Origin: Thermoleophilia bacterium UBA5186
Lineage (GTDB): Bacteria; Actinomycetota; Thermoleophilia; Gaiellales; Gaiellaceae
Direction of reading: 5' to 3'
Assembly: GCA_002413095.1 (NCBI GenBank)
Contig: DHWI01000021.1
Coordinates: 11,848-17,345, forward strand
DNA length: 5,498 nucleotides
Part shown: one piece after another, positions 1-4,131 of the stretch
Layout: each line of letters starts with the position of its first letter
Numbering within the stretch: position 1 is the first letter of the stretch
The notes under the pieces: model-generated
Databases searched by the model: none
Told to the model about the DNA's origin: nothing
The model's input: the letters and a program-made list of their open reading frames with translations, nothing else
Program-made: the position numbers and the translations under genes

Positions 1-576
1 CGGACCGCCGAGGGCGCCGCGCCGGTCACCTTCGAGGCGCGGCCCCGGGCGATCACGCTCCTGCGCGGCCAGGGTACGCGCGTCCAGATCACAATGCGTG
101 TGACCGGCGAGCCCGTCGGAACCGCTCCGGCCGAGGGTGCGATCGTGGTCCAGCCGATCGGCGGCTCTCCGCTTCGCATTCCGTGGGCGCTCCGCTTCGG
201 GCGTGCGCGCAGCGACCTGGTCGGGACGCCCGTGCTCGCGGTGCCGCGCGGAGAGAGCGCCGGCCACACGTTCTCCCCGTCTGACGGCCCGGCCTTTCTC
301 TACCTCCGCGTGGGCCGGGTGGACACGACGAGCAGCGGCCCGGCGGTGCACCCGCTGGCGCGGCTCGACATCGAGCTCTGGAACGACCAGGACAAGGACA
401 TGGGCCTCCTCGCGCGCGTCCGTGACGTGATCCCCGGTCAGCTCCAGTTCGCGCTCACCGGGCGGGACCCGTTCGGCAACAAGCTCGCGGCGGGCACCTA
501 TCAGCTCCGGATTGCGGGGTATCCAACCGAGCCGGGCCGGGTCAGCCGCAGGGCTCTGACCTTCACGATCAAGTAG
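1..576 (+). CDS. C-terminal part of a secreted beta-rich protein, possibly an S8 (subtilisin-like) peptidase tail
   Basis: The frame is open from the first base, so the gene begins upstream of the window; 191 residues are visible before the TAG stop. The ATG at 94 is internal and should not be taken as the start, because the protein-like sequence continues upstream of it (PVTFEARPRAITLLRGQGTR). The visible part is rich in alternating beta-strand segments. The stretch IVVQPIGGSPLRIPWAL resembles the strand pattern of the Fn3-like domain that follows the catalytic domain in some secreted subtilisin-family proteases. A second beta domain seems to follow, ending in GTYQLRIAGYPTEPGRVSR. There are no cysteines, no membrane segment, and no catalytic Asp, His or Ser motif in this part. 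The peptidase assignment rests on resemblance remembered from the family, and another exported protein with Ig/Fn3-like domains is equally possible. A promoter for the next gene appears to sit in its last codons. Confidence 0.7.
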   Translation, partial: RTAEGAAPVTFEARPRAITLLRGQGTRVQITMRVTGEPVGTAPAEGAIVVQPIGGSPLRIPWALRFGRARSDLVGTPVLAVPRGESAGHTFSPSDGPAFLYLRVGRVDTTSSGPAVHPLARLDIELWNDQDKDMGLLARVRDVIPGQLQFALTGRDPFGNKLAAGTYQLRIAGYPTEPGRVSRRALTFTIK

Positions 577-585
577 CCGTATACT
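556..585 (+). promoter_or_regulatory. Possible sigma-70-type promoter for the glutamate dehydrogenase gene
   Basis: A -35-like CTGACC (556-561, 4 of 6 to TTGACA) and a -10-like TATACT (580-585, 5 of 6 to TATAAT) are separated by 18 bases. The -35 box lies in the last codons of the upstream gene. Transcription would begin near 592 and leave a leader of about 44 bases before the GTG at 636. TATACT stands out in this GC-rich context. A second AT-rich patch (TATATC, 612-617) is too close to the ribosome binding site to be a likely -10 box. Only motif matching supports this call. Confidence 0.4.
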
Positions 586-635
586 CGCGCGGCTCGCTAG
601 AAAGTCGCTGCTATATCGAGGAAAGGAAGGCGCCC

Positions 636-1910
636 GTGTCGACAGCCGAGGCCCCGGCTTCTCACCTTCGCGAGAACCCGTTCGAGATCGCGAAGGATCA
701 GCTGCGCCGCGTCGCAGACGTCTTCGACATCGACGACAACCTCGTCAATGTGCTCGGAGCGTGCAAGAAAGCGGTCTCGGTTTCGATCCCGGTCGCGATG
801 GACGACGGCAGGACTCAGGTGTTCGAGGGTCACCGCGTCACCCACAACATCGCGCGCGGCCCGTCGAAGGGCGGCATCCGCTACCACCCGGACGTCACCG
901 TCGACGAGGTCAAGGCGCTCGCGATGTGGATGACCTGGAAGTGCGCGCTGGCGGGGATCCCGTTCGGCGGCGCAAAGGGCGGCGTCGTCTGCAATCCGAA
1001 GCAGCTTTCGCGCGGCGAGCTCGAGCGGATGACCCGCCGGTTCACCACCGAGATCATCAACGAGATCGGGCCCGAGAAGGACATCCCGGCGCCGGACGTC
1101 GGAACCGACGGCAACGTGATGGCCTGGATCTTCGACACGTACTCGATGAACAAGGGCCACTCCGTGCTGGGCGTCGTGACCGGCAAGCCGCTCACGATCG
1201 GCGGCTCGCTGGGGCGCGAGGAAGCCACCGCGCGCGGGGCACTCTTCTGCATCCGGGAGGCCGTCGCGAAGAAGGAGCTGCGGCTCGACGGGATGTCCGT
1301 CGCCGTCCAGGGGTTCGGAAACGTCGGGAGCTACCTGTCGAAGTTCCTCGCGGAGGACGGGGCGAAGGTGATCGCGATCTCCGACTCGCAAACCGCGCTG
1401 CACAACCCGAACGGGATCGACGTGCAGGCGGCGCTCGCGCACAAGCGGCAGACCGGCTCGCTCGGTGGGTTGAAGGGCGCCGAGGAGATCACGAACGACG
1501 AGCTGCTGCTGCTCGATTGCGACGTCCTCGCGCCGTGCGCGCTCGAGCAGGTGATCACCGAGGCGAACGCCGGTCAGGTCAAGGCACGGATCATCTGCGA
1601 GGGCGCGAACGGCCCGCTGACGCCGTCCGCGGACGAGATCCTCGAGGACAAGGGCATCCTGATCCTCCCGGACATCCTCGCCAACGCCGGCGGCGTGATC
1701 GTCTCCTATTTCGAGTGGGTCCAGGGCCTCCAGGAATACTTCTGGAAGGAGGCCGAGGTGAACGCGCGCCTGAACGACATCATCACCAAGGCGTTCGACG
1801 AGACCTGGGACACCTACAAGGAGCGCGAGACCACCATGCGCTTCGCCGCGTACGGGCTGGCCGTGCAGCGCGTCGCCGAGGCCACGATCACGCGCGGTAT
1901 CTACCCGTAA
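636..1910 (+). CDS. gdhA: Glutamate dehydrogenase, hexameric GudB/RocG type, probably NAD-dependent
   Basis: Interconverts glutamate and 2-oxoglutarate plus ammonia in the cytoplasm, using a nicotinamide cofactor. The protein is 424 residues, normal for this family and longer than leucine dehydrogenases. The GTG start follows a purine-rich Shine-Dalgarno stretch (GAGGAAAGGAAGG, 618-630). Key residues match the Clostridium symbiosum enzyme in spacing: K78 (GPSKGGIRYHP, side-chain carboxylate), K102 (alpha-carboxylate), K114 in IPFGGAKGG (catalytic lysine), D154 in PAPDVGTD (catalytic acid) and S357 in GGVIVSYFEW. The dinucleotide fold shows GFGNVG at 226-231, and D250 at the end of the second strand favours NAD over NADP. 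The family signature from I108 to P121 is intact. The TAA stop overlaps or abuts the following glutaredoxin-like frame, so the two are probably cotranscribed and translationally coupled. Family is certain; cofactor and preferred direction are inferred. Confidence 0.96.
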   Translation: MSTAEAPASHLRENPFEIAKDQLRRVADVFDIDDNLVNVLGACKKAVSVSIPVAMDDGRTQVFEGHRVTHNIARGPSKGGIRYHPDVTVDEVKALAMWMTWKCALAGIPFGGAKGGVVCNPKQLSRGELERMTRRFTTEIINEIGPEKDIPAPDVGTDGNVMAWIFDTYSMNKGHSVLGVVTGKPLTIGGSLGREEATARGALFCIREAVAKKELRLDGMSVAVQGFGNVGSYLSKFLAEDGAKVIAISDSQTALHNPNGIDVQAALAHKRQTGSLGGLKGAEEITNDELLLLDCDVLAPCALEQVITEANAGQVKARIICEGANGPLTPSADEILEDKGILILPDILANAGGVIVSYFEWVQGLQEYFWKEAEVNARLNDIITKAFDETWDTYKERETTMRFAAYGLAVQRVAEATITRGIYP

Positions 1911-2170
1911 CGCTCGTCCGGGTCTTCCACGCGGAGGGGTGCCATCTCTGCGAGCGGGCGCGGACGCAGGTGGCCGCCCTGCGCGAAGAGCTGGGATTCG
2001 AGCTCGAAGAGGTCGACGTCGGCGGCGACGCCGAGCTCGAGGCGCGCTATCGCGAGTGGCTCCCGGTGGTGGAGATCGACGGCGTTCGCGCCTTCGCCTA
2101 CTACGTTCAGCCCGACGCGTTCCGGCGCAAGCTCGTCGCACAAAGTCGCCCTCCCGAGGGCGGTTTGTGA
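1910..2170 (+). CDS. Glutaredoxin-like (DUF836-type) thiol-redox protein, non-canonical start
   Basis: A small thioredoxin-fold protein of about 86 residues. It begins with a beta strand (LVRVFHAEG) leading into the redox motif C11-H-L-C14, then a helix, the strand ELEEVDV, and the conserved cis-proline segment WLPVVEIDG (P52). This order fits the short glutaredoxin-like DUF836 family. In actinobacteria such a gene often lies just before rex, as here (76 bases to the Rex GTG). The oddity is the start. No ATG, GTG or TTG exists in frame near the N-terminus: the nearest upstream is a GTG near 1716, deep inside the dehydrogenase, and the next downstream is a GTG at 1970, after the CxxC. I place the start at ACG 1910, which shares one base with the dehydrogenase TAA; GTA at 1907 is the alternative. 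No clear Shine-Dalgarno is present, so translation presumably depends on coupling, unless the junction has a mutation or sequencing error. Electron donor and target are unknown. Confidence 0.75.
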   Translation, partial: TLVRVFHAEGCHLCERARTQVAALREELGFELEEVDVGGDAELEARYREWLPVVEIDGVRAFAYYVQPDAFRRKLVAQSRPPEGGL

Positions 2171-2227
2171 CGGTCTGCCGCATGGAGGAACGCGGCACTG
2201 GCACAATCGCGCCGCACTGTCACAAAC
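2163..2227 (+). promoter_or_regulatory. Split Rex-operator-like inverted repeat upstream of rex
   Basis: A perfect 9-base inverted repeat: GTTTGTGAC at 2163-2171 (over the glutaredoxin stop codon) and GTCACAAAC at 2219-2227, with 47 bases between arms. Each arm contains a Rex half-site (TTGTGA or TCACAA). Rex commonly represses its own gene through TTGTGA-N6-TCACAA. Here the half-sites are far apart instead of 6 bases, and neither has a good close partner. The same leader has a 12-base direct repeat, GCACTG(G/T)CACAA, at 2195-2206 and 2214-2225, and a further CACAA at 2233-2237 next to the AAGGAG ribosome binding site. Binding by Rex is an inference. The arms could instead form the stem of an RNA structure. 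Confidence 0.4.
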
Positions 2228-2246
2228 ATCGACACAAGGAGCAGGT

Positions 2247-2867
2247 GTGGCGGATCGGCTGACGGTCGGCGTGGCCGCGCGACTGTCGCGGTATCTGCAG
2301 GTCCTGACCCAGGCCAAGAAGATGGGCAAGGACCGGATCTCCTCGCAGGAGATCTCGGACTACACGAACATCAACGCGACCCAGATCCGGCGGGATCTCT
2401 CGGCGTTCGGCAAGTTCGGCAAGCGCGGGGTGGGCTACAACATCGACTCGCTGCTCGGCGAGATCCGCAAGATCCTCCGGACACAGGGACAGCACAACAT
2501 CGCGCTCGTCGGAGCGGGGCGGCTCGGGCAGGCAATCGCGAGCTCGTCGATCTTCGCGGAGCACGGGATCAACATCGCCGCCGTGTTCGACACCGACGAG
2601 AGCAAGGTCGGGAGCACAGTCGGGAACGTGCAGGTCAGCGAGTACGCGCAGCTGCCGGACATCATCCGCGACAAGAACATCATCGTGGGCGTGCTCGCCG
2701 TGCCGGCGCCGAGCGCCCAGGCGGCCACGTCCGACCTGGTGCGCGCGGGCGTGAAGATCCTCTTCAACTACTCCGAGGCCCTGCTCGACGTGCCGTCCGA
2801 CGTCCAGGTGCACACGTCGAACCCCGCGGTCGAGCTGCTCTACGCGCTGTATTTCCATCTGACGTAG
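2247..2867 (+). CDS. rex: Redox-sensing transcriptional repressor Rex
   Basis: Dimeric DNA-binding repressor that reads the cytoplasmic NADH/NAD+ ratio; NADH binding releases it from operators, derepressing respiratory and fermentative genes. The 206-residue length is usual for the family. The N-terminal winged helix covers about residues 1-80 and holds the family hallmark QIRRDLSAFGKFGKRGVGY (46-64). The NADH-binding Rossmann domain begins at NIALVGAGRLGQA, with the glycine motif G89-A-G-R-L-G94 and acidic D115/D117 after the second strand. The C-terminal VELLYALYFHLT (195-206) fits the helix that Rex dimers swap. The GTG start is supported by AAGGAG at 2236-2241, 5 bases upstream. It follows the glutaredoxin-like gene by 76 bases and may be read from the dehydrogenase promoter or from its own. 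The half-sites upstream suggest self-regulation. Unlike Streptomyces, no hemA follows; the next gene is convergent. Confidence 0.96.
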   Translation: MADRLTVGVAARLSRYLQVLTQAKKMGKDRISSQEISDYTNINATQIRRDLSAFGKFGKRGVGYNIDSLLGEIRKILRTQGQHNIALVGAGRLGQAIASSSIFAEHGINIAAVFDTDESKVGSTVGNVQVSEYAQLPDIIRDKNIIVGVLAVPAPSAQAATSDLVRAGVKILFNYSEALLDVPSDVQVHTSNPAVELLYALYFHLT

Positions 2868-2876
2868 CGCCTAGGC

Positions 2877-2903
2877 GGACATGCCCAGGGACCTGACCCC
2901 GGG
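2877..2903 (+). repeat. Composite repeat, copy 1 (GGACATG module plus CTGACCCCGGG module)
   Basis: Starts 10 bases after the rex stop. It has GGACATGCCC (2877-2886), then AGGGAC, then CTGACCCCGGG (2893-2903). It matches the second copy at 2994-3020 at 24 of 27 positions in the same orientation, with starts 117 bases apart. The part GGGACCTGACCCC can fold as a short GGG/CCC hairpin. Read on the other strand it gives GGGGTCAGGTCCC. From memory, GGGGTCAG-type motifs occur in repeats associated with RAYT (REP-associated tyrosine transposase) genes in many bacteria; that link is not tested here. Confidence 0.6.
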
Positions 2904-2937
2904 CCAGCGCTCGACGAGCCATGCCCAAACGACGAAC

Positions 2938-2947
2938 GGACATGTCC
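2938..2947. repeat. GGACATGTCC palindrome between the two composite repeat copies
   Basis: A perfect 10-base palindrome identical to the one in repeat copy 2 and to one inside the glycosyltransferase gene (4371-4380). It is framed by CGAAC (2933-2937) and GTTCG (2951-2955), which could extend it as an imperfect stem. A degenerate version, GAACATTTCC, lies at 2978-2987. Its function is unknown; it could be a protein-binding site or part of a transposable repeat. Confidence 0.5.
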
Positions 2948-2993
2948 GGCGTTCGCCGCGAATTCAGCGCGAGAGCAGAACATTTCCCTCATC

Positions 2994-3020
2994 GGACATG
3001 TCCTGGGGCCTGACCCCGGG
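2994..3020 (+). repeat. Composite repeat, copy 2 (GGACATGTCC module plus CTGACCCCGGG module)
   Basis: GGACATGTCC (2994-3003), then TGGGGC, then CTGACCCCGGG (3010-3020); direct repeat of 2877-2903 with three differences. GGGGCCTGACCCC (3004-3016) forms a GGGG/CCCC hairpin. Its last bases merge into the long GC hairpin at 3016-3046. The stretch between the copies (2904-2993) has no coding frame that I trust. Confidence 0.6.
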
Positions 3021-3046
3021 GCGCGGCCCGCAGGGCCGCGCCCCGG
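3016..3046. terminator. Perfect 14-bp GC hairpin in the convergent intergenic region
   Basis: Arm CCGGGGCGCGGCCC at 3016-3029, a three-base loop GCA, and its exact complement at 3033-3046. It lies between two convergent genes (rex on plus, the RTX protein on minus), so it could stop transcription from either side. There is no T-tract on either strand, so it would be an actinobacterial-type GC hairpin terminator, or it may belong to the adjoining repeat element. Confidence 0.45.
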
Positions 3047-3050
3047 AAGG

Positions 3051-3082
3051 CGGAAGCCCCGCCGTTCGGGGCGGGGCTTCCG
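3051..3082. terminator. 13-bp GC hairpin, likely bidirectional terminator after the RTX gene
   Basis: Arm CGGAAGCCCCGCC at 3051-3063, loop GTTCGG, and exact complement at 3070-3082. It begins 29 bases beyond the stop of the minus-strand RTX gene and is 184 bases beyond the rex stop. Its position, strength and GAAGCCCCGCC/GGCGGGGCTTC sequence are typical of terminators in high-GC actinobacteria. No T-tract follows. It stands four bases from the preceding hairpin, forming a tandem pair. Confidence 0.6.
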
Positions 3083-3110
3083 GCTCCTACGCGAGGTGTC
3101 GTCGTTCGCG

Positions 3111-3899
3111 CTAGTGGCGCTGAACCGACTCGCAGTTCCGGACGACGTCGATGCGGTCGATGATCGCGACGTCGTTCCCGCTGCCGCAGTCGACGACGTC
3201 ACGCTGTCCGTCGGCGCTGAGCAGCCGGTCGGCGCCGTCGCCGCCCATCAGCACGTCGCTGCCGGTGCCGCCGAACAGCTCGTCCGCGCCGGCGCCGCCG
3301 GTCAGGACGTCGCCGCCGGTGCCGCCGAACAGCTGGTCGTTGCCGCCGTCGCCGAAGAGCTTGTCGTTGCCGCCCTCGCCGAACAGCTTGTCGTTGCCCG
3401 CGCCGCCGTGGGCCACATCGTTGCCGCCGCCGAGATGCGCGTCGTCATTCCCGCCGGCGAGCTCGACGGAATCGTTCTTGTCACCAGTCTCGACCGAGTC
3501 CGGGCCGTTCGTGCCGTGCTCGTCCTGGCCCTTCTCGTCCTTGGGCTGATCACGCGGCTCGTCGCCGGCCGAGGTCGTCTCGGTTCCGGTCGTCGTCGTG
3601 ACCGTGGAGGTCGTAGTCGTCTTGTGCTCGGAGTCGCCGGGACCCTTGTTGTCGTTCCCGCCACTCTCGTCGCCCGTAGTCGTGGTGACGGTAGTCGTCG
3701 CAGGATGCTCCTCTTCCTGCTGGGTCGTCGTGGTTTCGACTGTCGTAGTCGTGCCGGTGTGCTCCTCCTGGGAGGTGCTCACGGTCGTACTCGTTGTCGT
3801 CGGTGTTCCTTCAGCCCGGCTCGCAGGCGTGGCAAGAGCGGCTGCGGCGGCCGCAAGCGCCACGATCGCAAGCGCGAGGGCAAACTTCCCAAATCTCAT
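3111..3899 (-). CDS. Secreted RTX-type calcium-binding repeat protein with Thr-rich linker
   Basis: Predicted exported protein of 262 residues. I chose the ATG at 3899, not the in-frame ATG at 3935, because AGGAG stands 7 bases upstream of it and the signal peptide then begins at residue 1. Residues 1-29 form a signal peptide (MRFGK, an Ala/Leu-rich core, cleavage probably after ASRA). Residues 30-130 are low complexity, with TTTT runs broken by Glu-rich segments: a likely extended, possibly O-glycosylated linker. From about residue 134 to 224, Asp recurs every nine residues, with GGxGND-type units such as [18 protein letters not shown] and GGTGSDVLM: the hemolysin-type calcium-binding nonapeptide. 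The end, [20 protein letters not shown], then NCESV, has two cysteines (C238, C256) that may form a disulfide, a cap often seen in actinobacterial proteins of this kind. No enzymatic domain is present, so a structural or calcium-dependent surface role is the most that can be inferred. Confidence 0.85.
   Translation of the reverse strand: MRFGKFALALAIVALAAAAAALATPASRAEGTPTTTSTTVSTSQEEHTGTTTTVETTTTQQEEEHPATTTVTTTTGDESGGNDNKGPGDSEHKTTTTSTVTTTTGTETTSAGDEPRDQPKDEKGQDEHGTNGPDSVETGDKNDSVELAGGNDDAHLGGGNDVAHGGAGNDKLFGEGGNDKLFGDGGNDQLFGGTGGDVLTGGAGADELFGGTGSDVLMGGDGADRLLSADGQRDVVDCGSGNDVAIIDRIDVVRNCESVQRH
3213..3455 (-). repeat. 27-base tandem repeat encoding RTX nonapeptides
   Basis: Nine consecutive 27-base units on the minus strand encode residues 149-229 of the RTX protein. 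Each carries a (G/A/T/D)G(N/A/S/G)D core at fixed spacing. The central units, around 3333-3400, are close to identical in DNA (repeated GGCAACGACAAGCTSTTCGG), which suggests recent expansion by slippage or unequal exchange. After this block the nine-residue phase slips by one residue into the C-terminal cap. Confidence 0.75.
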
Positions 3900-4009
3900 T
3901 GAGTGCTCCTCGTCAGCGATGTCGGTGGGACTCATTCATCGGCGCACGACGGAAGGAACCTGCTGACCAAATCGCGTAAACCAATCGAGTGAAGATCGTC
4001 CTCTTTGAA

Positions 4010-4036
4010 CACGGGGGAACCCAGGGTTCCCCCGTG
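4010..4036. repeat. 27-base near-perfect palindrome in the divergent intergenic region
   Basis: Arm CACGGGGGAACCC at 4010-4022, one central A at 4023, and the exact complement at 4024-4036. A second hairpin, GCCCCC (4038-4043) with GGGGGC (4052-4057) and an 8-base loop, follows at once. The region lies upstream of both neighbouring genes, the minus-strand RTX gene and the plus-strand glycosyltransferase, so a terminator role does not fit well. It could be an operator for a dimeric regulator, or a mobile or dispersed repeat. Apart from these structures and the leader of the glycosyltransferase gene, 3900-4131 shows no convincing gene or promoter. Confidence 0.55.
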
Positions 4037-4131
4037 GGCCCCCTCCTTCTGGGGGGCGCGCGGTCGAGCGACTGTGGGGCTCCCGCCGGACAGAGCCCGG
4101 CTCCGCCGGCGTGTGCGACGCCGAGGCGAAC

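Noticed and set aside
94..576. Treating the ATG at 94 as the start of a complete 160-residue protein
   Set aside because: The frame is open to base 1 with protein-like sequence, and there is no Shine-Dalgarno before 94.
761..1909. Plus-strand open frame leading into the glutaredoxin-like gene, which could suggest a long fusion protein
   Set aside because: This part is the dehydrogenase read in another frame, Arg-rich and without domains. Only the last 86 residues or so are protein-like.
597..2204. Long open frame on the minus strand opposite the dehydrogenase and glutaredoxin-like genes
   Set aside because: Arg/Asp-rich translation without family motifs; high third-position GC on the plus strand removes stops on the opposite strand. 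The plus-strand genes have clear motifs.
2877..3020. CRISPR array
   Set aside because: Only two imperfect copies with a 90-base gap, internal palindromes and no cas genes.
3096..3902. 268-codon plus-strand frame opposite the RTX gene
   Set aside because: It is the complement of the nonapeptide and Thr repeats (runs of VVV, AAG and similar). The minus-strand reading has a signal peptide, a ribosome binding site and RTX motifs.
3900..3935. Upstream ATG at 3935 as the RTX gene start
   Set aside because: No ribosome binding site, and it would put 12 charged residues before a clean signal peptide; AGGAG precedes the ATG at 3899.
4111..4131. GTG at 4111 as the glycosyltransferase start
   Set aside because: Adds seven non-conserved residues before the first strand and lacks a ribosome binding site; GTG 4132 has GAGG upstream.
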